Shown in pieces: positions 36,129-47,640 of a DNA stretch of 64,000 nt (position 1 is the first letter of the stretch; each line of letters opens with the position of its first letter). The notes beneath the pieces were generated by a model. It was not told where the DNA came from and did no database searches. It saw only the letters and a program-made list of their open reading frames with translations. Origin of the DNA: Gigaspora rosea (lineage: Eukaryota; Glomeromycota; Glomeromycetes; Diversisporales; Gigasporaceae); assembly GCA_003550325.1 (NCBI GenBank), contig QKWP01000341.1, forward strand, positions 221,322 through 285,321, written 5' to 3'. The position numbers were made by a program, and so were the translations under genes.

Positions 36129-36651
36129 TTAAACTTTTTTTAATGGAATACTATAATTCATAAAGATAAATAATAAATGAATTATTGCGGAGACAAATTC
36201 GTCATTTTAATGTAGTATTTAAATTTCTACGGTAGGCTTTAAAACAATAATTTCTGTATATCTTATAAAAACATTTTTATAATTGCACCTATATTTGAAC
36301 AAAAAAAGAAACCTCTGTATAAGCACAATTTTTTATAGTTTCACCGTTCTAACTTTATTTCATCAGCATCTTTAATATACATATGTAACTTACAAAAATA
36401 TGTGAAATTGTGTTGGAAAATTAGTAAGCTAAATTATAGATAATTCTATTATGTTAGAGTGATCCGGAATTAAATTATTCGTGGAAGTTTAAAAATCTTA
36501 TTTTGAGCATATCCGTATTGATTCTATTCTAATTATTTAATTGATTTGATCCTAGTTTTGATATAATTTTTTATTCAATGTTTTACTATGATCACTATAT
36601 AATATAAATATTTGTTATCATACTAATAACCGCGCCTAAACTATCGATTAA

Positions 36652-37310
36652 GGGTGTTCTCAAGCATCTCAAATCAATTGATTTAATAATGATCGTGATG
36701 ATGCTCAAGCATCAACATCAATGATGATATTAATAGAGTTAAATGATTGAGCTTACTCTTTTTCTTTTGATCGTGATCTTCACTATGCTACCCAAAACAA
36801 CAAAAAAAAATCCAATAAAAAAAATTCTATTCAACTGACTGCCGAAACTTCAACTTTAGTTGCATCGGCTTCTCCTTTTAATGATTATACAATTTAAAAT
36901 TTTTGTTGCAACAGCAACAGAATCAATTTATCGAATCATTAGTGAAAGTTGCTTTACAGCAACAAGAAGTAAAAATTTTTTATGTTATTATTATTTTAAA
37001 AGATATGTTGTATTTATTATGTTCATATTAAGGTATCGATCATTTGTTTTAAAGGCTTCGAGCATTAACAATAAAATGGATATTTTTTGGATCGGATCGA
37101 AACTTGGTGAGAATTTATTGTTTATTATTATGCTTGAATATAAGTAATACTCGAGCGACCTTTATCAATGACAAATTTTTGACGAAAAAAGGTGGTTTGT
37201 AACTCACTGATTTGTTCATCGCAATGATAACTCACTTGATTCATTTATTCGATTTCCGACTAATTAAAAATTTACTTCCGATCCATTGAGTAAGGTGCTT
37301 GGGAACACCC
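36652..37310. mobile_element. 659-bp PIF/Harbinger-like MITE
   Basis: gggtgttctcaagca at the left and tgcttgggaacaccc at the right, flanked by TAA on both sides. A weak frame at 36860-37147 is not similar to any known transposase. Confidence 0.85.
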
Positions 37311-37376
37311 TAAGTCGATGTTAAAAAATTGGTTTATTTGACTAGTAATAAAAATCATTATCGAATATGACATTTA

Positions 37377-38167
37377 GGGTTTCTCAAGCACCTTAATCAA
37401 TTTGTCAGAACGGATCTGAGGATAAATTTTCATTAGTAAAAAAATAGTTTACCGAATCAATTGTATTGATTATTCCAATGAATAATACTCGTGAAGAAAA
37501 TTTATTACGTCACAAAGAAAATTTTATTAGCGGAAGTTCGTTTAGCCGATCCAAGGTATTGATCATTCAAATCAACAAGAGATGAAAACCCAAACGACCT
37601 TTTTTTTATCATAGAGTTGCACTAATTGATCGAAACTTTTAATTGATTGATTAGAAAAAACAATTGTTCAAGTACTTCACTCTTTTTAAATTATCATTAT
37701 TATAGATTTTTAAAATCATTACCAACGTCGACAAATTATTACCTTATTACTTATGCTAAAAATCTTTGCCGGAAATAAAAATAGGCATTTTTTGTGTTCT
37801 ATTGGCCCGTAGTAAATTTTGAAAGTGTCGTAAAGTGTCGTAAATTGCTTTATCCTTTCTTTGATCCATCGTGTCATTTTTTTTTATTTCGATATGTAAA
37901 AACAATAATTGCTAAATGGTAATACTGTTTGCTCAAGCATCGATTGCAGTCAATATATTAATTAATCGTAATACTTGAGCACCAACACGATTATAAATTA
38001 ATCAAATTGAGGAAGATACGTGAGCATATTCATTTATATTATTTATCTGCTATCGGTCTTCAACCTTCATACTATCGGTTCTAAAAAATGGTCTAATTAA
38101 TAATGCATAATGGTTGACAGTCTCAATCACTAGCTAATCACATCGAGCGTGCTGCTTGAGAACACCC
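37377..38167. mobile_element. 791-bp PIF/Harbinger-like MITE
   Basis: gggtttctcaagcacc at the left and gctgcttgagaacaccc at the right, flanked by TTA on both sides. The right 680 bp recur at 54046-54727 upstream of kinase C, so the element predates the B-C duplication. Confidence 0.85.
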
Positions 38168-38169
38168 TT

Positions 38170-39204
38170 AATCAATCAAATCAATCGAAGAAATTCAAGA
38201 TGCTGATAAATGATAAGATGTAAAATTTATTTAAGTAAATTCTGGATCCACTAAATTTTAAAACATATATTTTAGATTTAGGTTTCTATGATAGAATAAT
38301 GAATAGATTTACTGCCTATTCGGATTACTTTTAATAATTTAGATTAGAACAAAGTATACCTACTTTAATATAAAATTTAAGCAGGTCAAAAAAAATTTTT
38401 TTAAAAAATATGAAATTTTGTGATGAATTTAAGTAATAGGTATATAATCTTATAAAATTACAAAGGCAAAATTTTTTGCCCACTGCCGTGGAGTCCCCAT
38501 ATATTGTAAAAAAATATAGATGAAGAGATAAAAGTTTATGAACTTCGCCGATTTTTACTCGTCAACTTCTAACTCTAAGCATACTTACTTTGTCAGCATT
38601 TATTGTAGTAGATACTGTACGAACGTTCGTAATACTATTCAAATGCTTTATCTTCATTTTTAATTACATTTAAATGTATTTTTTGTCTTTTTGTGCGGAT
38701 GCCATCACTTAAAATTAAAATCCCAGTAGGTTAGCTGATACAATTTTTCTCACTTTTGGAGATTTTTATAGGATCTTAATATATTAGTCATGCTGTTGTT
38801 ACGGAAAATTTGAGTAAATTTAGTTAGCATGTGTTCGAATAGTTGTATGATTTTTCCCTTTTTGGTAGAAGGCTTAGCGCATACGATGGTCCCGAACCAC
38901 GAATTTTGGTTTCGAATCCTCTACAGTGGTCTGAGACCCGCCAGGTTGGTCCAGAACCACCGATATTGGTTTGAAACCCAAGATTTTGGTCTCGGACCAT
39001 CAGGATTTTAAAAGTATAAATATAACGACTAAACTAATAATGAACGAGGAGGAGAATTCCTTTCCATTCCATTTTAATATAATATATCATTTATTCCGAA
39101 TCCCCTAATGAACATCCATTCCGCATAACCTATGCTTACAACCCTGAGCTAATTCGACCTCACATTTGCCAAGTCTCTCCCACGGTTGTAACACTTGTAC
39201 ATTA
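38170..39204. other. Upstream region of kinase B
   Basis: 38200-38785 aligns with 54760-55545 before kinase C. Residues 38790-39200 have no counterpart there. They include about five imperfect 20-24-bp repeats with alternating 'ttggt' and 'gaacca' words at 38885-39005. No gene was recognised. Confidence 0.55.
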
Positions 39205-39293
39205 GCCGAAAAAGTATTCGTGTTACATAGAATGTTATATATCGATAATGGATTTGCAACCTATTAAAAACTATCTTTATCCCATAATCAATT
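39205..39293 (+). promoter_or_regulatory. Conserved 5' flank of kinase B
   Basis: agtattcgtgttacatagaa, 'gttatatatcgataatgga' and 'aaaactatctttatcccata' match the blocks before loci A and C. It ends at the first ATG of the gene. Confidence 0.55.
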
Positions 39294-42200
39294 ATGTCAA
39301 AGGCTAATTTTAAAAGATTTAGTTGGAATGGAAAATGCACACGTTGTAAACACCATAACACATCGCCAGCTTGGTGCCAGACATGTGACCCTCAGATAAC
39401 AGCTCAAGGATGGACAAGTAGAAATAAAATTATCGACCATTGCATTAAAGAATTTCAACTTAAAGCCACAGGATATGAAGACGTGATTGAATGGATTTAT
39501 TTTGATAGATTAGATAATATTCAAAAGGACGATGATGAATTTTTAGCGACTTGGTTAGATGGCATACGAATAATTTCAGAAGATAAATGCACAAAATCAC
39601 GTACGCCACCATATAGAATTACACTTAAGATATTGAACAGTCGTCCTCAAAATTCAATGGATCAGTTGAAAGAGGTATTATAAGATAAATCTATATTTAT
39701 TTATTTTTATGAATATTTATTTAGTTATACTCATATTTTCTATTTATTATCGTTATTATTATGTGGATTTTTTTATTTATCTTATCTGTGCTTATATTTA
39801 TCTATTTAATTAAGTTTAAGAACTTTATAAAGGATAACAAGCACAAAGTATATGGACTAACTCAAAACGTATATACTAATGAGTATATGTTGGTATTTAA
39901 TTATTCCAAAAGAAATGATGAAAATGGAAAATGTGCACTTTGTAATCGTTATAACACATCTAAAGCTTGGTGTCATACATGTGATTCTCAGATAACAACT
40001 CAAGGATGGACAAGTGGAAATAAGAATATTGATGATTGCATTAAAGAATTTCAACTTAAAGCCACAGAATATGAAGATGTGATTGAATGGATTCCTTTTA
40101 ATAGATTAGATATTATTCAAGAGAATGGTGACGAATTTTTAGCAAATTGGTTAGACGGCATACGAATAATTTCTATGAATATGAATAATATAGATAATAG
40201 ATACACACAATCACGTACGTCACCAGATATAATTACACTTAAAACATTGAATTCAATGGATCTGTTGGAAGAGGTAAGATATAAGATAAAATTTATATTA
40301 ATATTTTATTATTATTATGTGTATTTTATTTATGTACTTATATTTATCTATTTAATTAAGTTTAAGAGCTTTATAAAGGATAACAAGCACAAAGTATATG
40401 GACTAACTCAAAACGTAGATACTAATGAGTATATGTTGGTATTTAATAATTCCAAAAGAAATAGTCGGAAAGGAAAATGTGCACATTGCAATCGTTATAA
40501 TACATCAAAAGCTTGGTGCCAGACATGTGAACCTCAGATAACAGCTCAAGGATGGACAAGTGGAAATAAGAATATTGATAATTGCATTAAAGAATTTCAA
40601 CTTAAAACCACAAAATATAAAAATGTGATTGAATGGATTCCTTTTAATAGATTAGATATTATTCAAGAGAATGGTGACGAATTTTTAGCAAATTGGTTAG
40701 ACGGCATACGAATAATTTCAGAAGATAAAGATAAATTCACACAATCACGTACGCCACCATATAGAATTACGCTTAAGATATTGAATAGTCATCAAAATTC
40801 AATGGACCAGTTGGAAGAGGTATTATATAAGATAAATCTATATTTATTTATTATCGTTATTATTATGTGTATTTTATTTAGTTGTACTCATATTTATCTA
40901 TTAATTTATTATCTTTATTATTATATGATATTTTTATTTTATGTACTTATAAATTATATTTACATTATCAAATAAGTTTAAGAATTATGTAAAGGATGAC
41001 CAGCATAAATTATTTGGCCTGACTCAAAACGCCGCTACTAATGAGTATATGTTAGTATTCGATAAATTTCGTTATAAAAGATTTATTGGAAATGGAGAAT
41101 GTGAACATTGTAATCGATATAACACGTCACCAGCTTGGTGCCAGACATGTGACCCTCATAGAACAGCTCAAGGATGGACAAGTGGAAATAAAATTATTGA
41201 TGATAACATTAAAGAATTTCAATTTAAGTCTACAGAATATGAGAATGTGATTGAGTGGATTCCTTTTAATAGATTGGATAAAATTCAGATAATTAGTGAT
41301 GATAAATTTGGCCATAGATTTCAGGCAATTTGGTTAGATGGTAAACGACGTTCAACGTCAGAATGTAACCAGTCGCGTACATCATCATATTCGGTTGAAC
41401 TTAGAGGTTTGACTGATTCGCGGAATTCCTTAGATTTTTTGAAAGAAGTAAGCTGAATATTATAATTATTTCATATTCCGAGAATCTGTCATTAATAATT
41501 TTTTATTTTTTCAAGTTTGCAAATCAAATGCAAACAGAAAGTGATATAACTAAAATATACGGAATAACACAATTCACAACTACTGGCGAATATATGATGG
41601 TATGTGAAAGTACATTTAATGACAGTGATAATGATGCATTTGCTTTTAAAAGACACTATTGGCATGGTAAATGCACAAGTTGTAATCGATATAATACTTC
41701 AACAAATTGGTGTCAGTCATGTGATCCTTATAGAATAACTCAGAAATGGACAAGCGGTGATGAAGATATAGATGATTGTATTAAAAAGTTTCAACTAAAT
41801 GCTACTGAACATAAGAAAGCGATTGAATGGATTCCGTTTGATAAATTAAATATCATAAAAGAAATTGGTAAAGGAGGATTTGGTACTGTATTTTTAGCCA
41901 ATTTGAAGCAAAACACATCACAACCTATAAAGGTAGCGCTCAAGACTCTACCTGGGTCAAAAAAAAATCCTAATGATTTTCTAAGAGAAGTAAGTTAATG
42001 TTATATTTTTTTTGTCTATACTGCATAATATTTCTAATTTACTTAAATTTTATTTTTGTTAGTTTAAAAGTCATATGCATTGCCGATTAAGTGGTAGCAG
42101 ACTCGAAGTATATGGACTGACTCAAAATACAGAAACGAAAGAATATATGATGGTCTTCCAATATGCTAATAAAGGAGATCTTCATAATTATCTAACATTG

Positions 42201-43175
42201 AATTTTGAAGAACTCTCTTGGGAAGATAAATTATCATTATTAATTGATATTTCAAAGGATTTAATTAAAATTCACAAAGCAGGATACATCCATTGTGATC
42301 TTCACTGTGAAAATATTTTGCAGCATGAAGAAGAATCATGGCTTGGTTCTTTAAAATCTTTTATTGCGGATTTAGGATTGTCTCGAAAAAATGAAGAATA
42401 CGTTTTAAAAAATGGAATTTATGGGATTATGCCTTATATTGCCCCAGAGATTTTATTAGGTCATAAATATACGACAACAGCCGATATATATAGTTTTGGC
42501 GTTATAATGGTCGAGATGACTACTGGAATATATCCATTTTGTGGACGTCCATTTGATATTAAACTTGCGTTAGAAATTTGCAATGGAAAGAGGCCTGAAT
42601 TTGCTTTAGAAACACCTAGCTGCTATATTGAATTGGCAAAATTATGCATGGATCCAGACTTGCAGAAACGACCTACTGCTGAAACAATTCGTGATAAGCT
42701 CACGGAATGGCATAGTTTTGTGAAGGAATCCAATGGATTTGATGAATCCGATGAACTTGATGAATCTGATGAACTCGATGAATATAATAAACCGGATGAG
42801 TTAAATGAACCTGATGAATCTAATGAAAAATTACAAATAATTAACGAATTTGCGATTGCTGATATGAGAATTCCAGAGCTTGCAATAACTTTGAAAGAAC
42901 GTTCAGATATCATATACCAAAATGCGAGTAAATTTATTAATACACATTATATTGCTCAACAATATAAAGAAAGATGCAACCAACATGACATATATGGTAT
43001 GAGTGATTATATACCACATAGTATCGTTAAAGTTATTGATCATTTATAGTAATCTTTGGTTATATATGTAGGTTCCATTCCTGTTAATAGCGCTGAAATT
43101 CCAGTTGACGTAACGGTAAGTCATAGATCAAAAAGACTGAAAACTGATCAGGGATCATATACCACACGCGATTAG
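39294..43175 (+). CDS. Multi-module TKL-type protein kinase, intact
   Basis: Exons 39294-39674, 39815-40273, 40361-40819, 40977-41447, 41516-41989, 42063-42996 and 43072-43175 give 1093 residues with no stop. The first five introns are phase 0. Residues 1-127, 128-280, 281-433, 434-590 and 591-748 are five modules, each with CX2CX9CX2C, WTSGN/WTSRN, and an EWI(P)F segment starting an N-lobe. In the first four the glycine loop has been replaced (for example NGDEFLANW) while a beta-3-like LK is often kept. The fifth has GKGGFG at about 708-713 and VALK with Lys near 733. The C-lobe follows: HCDLHCEN (825-832), DLG (851-853), APE (875-877), then an acidic Asp/Glu tail and a final SKRLK exon. HCDLH and DLG replace HRDLK and DFG; this is common among kinases of this fungal group as I recall them. 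Activity is plausible but not proven. Confidence 0.88.
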
Positions 43176-44120
43176 GTGCTCCGGTCATTAAACAGAAAGT
43201 CCAATTTACGTACTTAATGTGATGTTTTAAACTTGGCATCCCGAAAATTAATTGAATTTTCGAGCAAATACACCAGTCACATGTAGTGATCCAAATCGTT
43301 AGTTGAAAAATCGACTAGCTGACAAAAATAAGAAAAAAAAATTAAAATATTTTGTTTGCAAAACGAAGTTAAATTATTATTTATTTGTAAAAATGAATCG
43401 AAAATGTCAAAAACATTAACGAAAATAAGAATATATAAATACAGTATAAACATATATATTTGTTTATTTATACACATTCAAAGTTGTTTTTCTAATAAAA
43501 ATAAATCAAAAATAATCAAAAATATTACTGAAAATAAGTACTTCGACTATTCAATCAAGAAATTTTGATTGGTACTTTATTTTCAAGAGATTAAAATTTG
43601 TTAAAGACCTAAGTTTAAAAACTTTCTTGTAATTCAATATATACCCAGCTTTATTCACCTTTCTGGGTGTAATTTTTACTTCAAAAAATCTTTCACACTT
43701 TAAATGATTCAAGGTCAATTTGATGATACTGATACAATTAAAATTGTTAATCGTTTACGCAAGATTATTTACAAAAAAAAACTTAAAAAAAAAAAAATTC
43801 AAAGAAACAAACTTTAATACCAAACGTAAAGATTTTTATAAAAATTTTTTAATAAAAGTGTACGTAAAATTTTTAGTCGCTCTTATCAGCAACGTAGTTT
43901 GTTTTGTCCAATGGGAACTTTGGGAAAGTTAGTAAATCTATACTCATTTACTATCTTATTCTTTCAATTAATTTTGCAGCTCTCCATTGTTACGGTCAAC
44001 AATATAATCACCGTAGTAATTTTGCCCGATAGTATCATTACAGGAGTCGTTCAAAATACATCCACCACATTTATTTACACCTTTTGTCGTGTTCTTCGGA
44101 AATTATGCGACAACTATTCA
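43176..44120 (+). other. 3' flank of kinase B with a weak coding trace
   Basis: Aligns with 59354-60375 after kinase C. A short frame from 43704 (MIQGQFDDTDTIKIVNRLRK) has a counterpart near 59929 (MSQAHFADADTIN) that is broken after a few codons, and a segment with RSYQQR follows in both. They may be exons of a decayed gene, but I do not recognise it. Confidence 0.35.
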
Positions 44121-44610
44121 GACATTTGAGTCTTTATAATAATCAATTTGATGCCGAAATTCGAAGTGTAACAGAGAAGCTTTTATAAGAAATATCAGCT
44201 TTATTCTAAACTAGGAAAGAATTAGAAAGTCCTTTGTATAAATACTATTCTCAATTCTTTTAGTATTTTGAATTATCATCTTGGTTATGTATGGGTAAAG
44301 CATTAGTTGAGACATTTGAGGCATTCATAAAAATACTACTCTGGCCTTCTTAAAACTTGGTTCTTATCAGCTTGGTTATTAAGGAAGTAAAGCAATTATT
44401 AAAGTTCTTAAGACTCTAACCTCTTTATAATAACCAATTCGATCCCGAAGGAAGGAAAGTGCTAGCGGAAGCTCTTTATAAGAGCGCTTTCTTAATTGAA
44501 TTATTTATTTATAATAACAACTGGAAGCAGAAGGTGGAAAAGCTTTAGTGGCAGTTCTTTATGTAAACACTGCTCTGTCTCCTTTGAATATTTGGAATAG
44601 TCAGCTTGCA
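44120..44610 (+). pseudogene. LRR gene fragment
   Basis: Broken frames show repeated LRR units: HLSLYNNQFDAE near 44128, EALYKSAFLIEL near 44475, and EAEGGKALVAVLYVNTALS near 44525-44580. The same family is found inverted at 15400-16180 and 52800-53831. Stops and frameshifts throughout. Confidence 0.6.
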
Positions 44611-44619
44611 GAAAAACCC

Positions 44620-45310
44620 TATAAGAAAAATGTACGTAAAGGTACGGGTTTGAGGCGGAATGGCACGGATTAAACACGGATTATGTTCGTAAGAGGCTTG
44701 GATTGGCACGGATTTTTGGCCCGTGATGGACCTATACCCGTACAAATTGGACCGTTAGTGACTCGGGTTTTGCAACACTTTACTAGTCCAAATGGCACGG
44801 GTAATTAACGTGAATTAACGTGCTATACCACTGTGATAAAAAAAATACATACAAGTAAATTACATAAACAATCAATATAATATGAACAAAATAAAAGCGA
44901 ATGTATCAAAATTTTGTAAGAAATTTTTTTTATTAAGACACCCAGAGCAGTTTCATTAGCGAAATTATGAGATGTCGCAATTTTTTTAAAAAAATCGTAT
45001 ATTGACCTTTCGCTCTTCGTGAAATGAGCCAACACGTACCACCTTTGACACATATCATTCCGTGAAATGAAGGTGCCATTACGTATGACGTGACATAACG
45101 TGCCACCTCCTATCGTAATTTCCGTACCACTTTTTACCGTGGCATTTAGAGTTACCTGCCGTAATTAATTGCAACCTTTACGACATATAGGTTGCAATAT
45201 TACGACATATAGGTTGTAATATTACAACTTTTTAAAAACAATTACGGCAGGCAACTCTAGTGGCATTTCGTTCGACGGTCTGTACGTATCACTCCGTCCG
45301 TGCCATTTCG
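44620..45310. other. GC-richer repeat-like stretch
   Basis: Words such as 'aatggcacgg' occur near both ends in inverted orientation (44660 and about 45285), and 'cccgtac' words in between. It could be a hAT-type element without clean ends. It contains the 113-bp MITE below. Confidence 0.35.
45147..45259. mobile_element. 113-bp hAT-type MITE with exact 8-bp TSD
   Basis: tagagttacctgccgtaatt at the left and its near-complement at the right. gtggcatt flanks both ends (45139-45146 and 45260-45267). The centre has two copies of 'acgacatataggttg'. Confidence 0.92.
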
Positions 45311-45537
45311 TGTATTCCCGACACCAACCCGATATAGAAGCGTTATTTTTGAATTTTCCCGATACAGTAAAGATAGACCATAAGCCTAAGCCAAAAGAGC
45401 CAAAAGAACACTCATCGAGGTCCCGGCAACATCACCACAAGACCCAAAGGACTTTGAACCTCGGACCAAGTCTTTCCACGCCTTCTGTCCGCCTTCCTCC
45501 TCAAGGTTTTAGGAGTCTTGAGCCGACTGTTGTTTGA
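45310..45537 (+). CDS. Short hypothetical frame, proline- and basic-rich
   Basis: 75 codons with composition unlike the AT-rich surroundings: a KPKPKEPKE segment, Ser/His-rich RSRQHHHK, then a Pro/Leu-rich end. It resembles no family I know and has no visible splice partner. It could be a fragment of a longer gene or of a retroelement. Confidence 0.25.
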   Translation: MYSRHQPDIEALFLNFPDTVKIDHKPKPKEPKEHSSRSRQHHHKTQRTLNLGPSLSTPSVRLPPQGFRSLEPTVV

Positions 45538-45544
45538 TTTAAGT

Positions 45545-46255
45545 TGTTAGTTAAGTGGTTTAGTTTGTTTCAGCACTAGAACTATTAGTAACCACTTTCT
45601 CAACGTACGTATAAAATAAAAATGGTTCAGTGGATGATTTCCTTTTTGGATAAAATGTAAATGTGGAAGCTCATGATGTAATACAAAATATAAGAAAATA
45701 TAACTGCTTAAAATGAAATAAGAAAATACTCAAAAACAAAAAAACAACCTCACTTATCGGTACGCATATTTTAATTTTTTTTTCAACTTTTACATAGCCA
45801 AATTTGAATTTTTTTTTTCTTGAATTCTCATCGAATTCAACCTATTAAATGTAGAAAACTGCAAAATTATACAAAATTCTGTTGTCCTAAAAGGTTATCA
45901 TACTGTATTTGTGCATAATAACGCACATGGATATTATTTCGGAACTCTCATATTACATATTTTGATTGGATTTTCAGGCTAAGTTCATTAATAAAAGTAG
46001 GGCTCCCTCTTGTAACCAAAATTGTCAAAATGATTCGTATTACCGCACCGCACATGCGCGTAATCAAACTTCGAATTAGATTAAATTTTTCTTAAATAAG
46101 TAACATATCAACAATTTAGTTCAGTTTGTATTAAGATAAATGACTGGGATAAAATCTCATCTTGTAAATTTCAATGATATATTTTAATTCAAATATGCAT
46201 GCACAATTAAAAACCAGATCGTGGGTCCTTTTTAATAAATATCCACCAGAAGAAA
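45545..46255. other. AT-rich intergenic stretch
   Basis: No gene or repeat was recognised. Confidence 0.45.
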
Positions 46256-46276
46256 TCAACAATATTCAACTAAAAT

Positions 46277-47250
46277 CTATTTAATTCTTTGGATCTTTGT
46301 TTTTGGTTCTTTTAACCTTTCTAAAATTATAGCTCGAAGAACTGAAAATAAAGATCTAACATCCTCTTTAAGAACATCATCCACTATATTAGCATCACTC
46401 AAATGGACAATCAAAAGCTCGTGAACTGCACTTATTTGATTGTCTGCTGTCACTACAGTGAAAACCTACATTTCTTCTGTAGTGACAGCTCCATACACAT
46501 GATCGAGACCTCCATGTTTCGTTTTCTATTTTCCTATATAATATTTTAATAAAAATACAAATGTTAATTAAAAATTGGTAATAAATCATGCAGTTTAACA
46601 GTAGTTGTTCTTTTTTTAAAAAGATTTATTTAACTATATATAAAGAATATATCTTACCGTACTTCACATGTGCTTTTCAATTGAACAAGGTTCTGGCAGA
46701 ACTCATGTTCAATGTTATTTGATTTTGCCTCTATAGCACAAAAATTATTTTTGTTCTGTGTAATGGTAAATACAAAACTTTACCATTAACATTAGACAAA
46801 GAATATTCTTTGTGCATTCTTATGTTTATCAAAGGTTGATAGTATTGCTTCATTGGAACAATTATCGATTGTTCCAATGACTTTCATTATTTTCTTTAAA
46901 AAAAAAAAAAAAAGTCAGATTAGTATTTACTTATTTTATTTTTATTATATATATAACCTTATAATTTTTATATAAAACCTTTAAATTTTGAACGTTTTCC
47001 TTAATATCAAACTCAAAGTCATTCATATTTTCTTCCAAACTATAAATTTCATCGTAATTTTACACGAACACAGTGCCTGGGACAAGCCCCCGAACATAGT
47101 TTTCTTTGATTACGTCTTCGAATAAGAGGAAGATGATGGCAACGGAGAAACCTAAAGATAAAATAAAATTCATCAAGAATAATATAAATAAATATAGTTA
47201 TTATATATTACTTACCGATATTAAATTTCGGAAGCTCATCTATTCACTCA
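46277..47250 (-). pseudogene. Decayed multi-exon gene with an ExK motif (nuclease- or Crinkler-like?)
   Basis: On the minus strand consecutive coding pieces are linked by plausible GT-AG introns: a DELPKFNI piece ending at 47216; GFSVAIIFLLFEDVIKENY from 47151 down to about 46958; KVIGTIDNCSNEAILSTF near 46880; AIEAKSNNIEHEFCQNLVQL near 46720; and HGGLDHVYGAVTTEE to VVTADNQISAVHELL ending at 46277. An IEAK followed by a QNLVQLKS helix resembles the ExK part of PD-(D/E)xK folds in fungal Crinkler-type proteins. TAG at 46466-46468 (expected Trp) and a TAA near 47056 break it. The family assignment is weak. Confidence 0.4.
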
Positions 47251-47259
47251 TTATTCATA

Positions 47260-47640
47260 TTGAAAATTTGATCAAAGGCAATAATTTAAATAATTTATTA
47301 ATTTATATATCTACGAATAATGACCACGTGAACAATGCACATTTTGTCAGCAGATCCATGTAAACAAAACCCATGATCTTGATTGGTCGATCTACGCGTA
47401 ATAGTCGCGTGGACAATACATAACTAAGGTTTAAGTCTTACTATACCGTATTATAATATCAGTACAATACCTAGTATTATACCAATAGTATAATAGTCAG
47501 CCAATTAAATTGCAGAAGCTAAGATTGCAAAAAATTTCCGAAGGTTACCGAACTGACTAGATTGCTGTACTATGTAAACAACATGTGTTTAAATTTTGAT
47601 TTTTTCATCTTTTAGGTTTCTCAATGATTATTTGTTTATA
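47260..47640. other. Intergenic stretch with a diverged direct repeat
   Basis: 'acgaataatgaccacgtgaa' near 47315 and 'cgcgtaatagtcgcgtggac' near 47395 are similar. No gene was seen. Confidence 0.35.

Larger units (their letters stand above)
32060..36432. repeat. Segmental duplication, FAD-oxidase block, copy 2
   Basis: This is the partner of 17843-23085. It contains the intact oxidase, a PIF-like MITE copy, a kinase-tail remnant and the TTAA-flanked 377-bp insertion. Several MITEs present in copy 1 are absent here. Confidence 0.85.

Noticed and set aside
36860..37147. 95-codon frame within a PIF-like MITE
   Set aside because: No transposase motifs and composition as expected for AT-rich non-coding DNA.
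42623..42913. Serine-rich minus-strand frame in kinase B
   Set aside because: Shadow of the acidic Asp-Glu tail codons on the plus strand.
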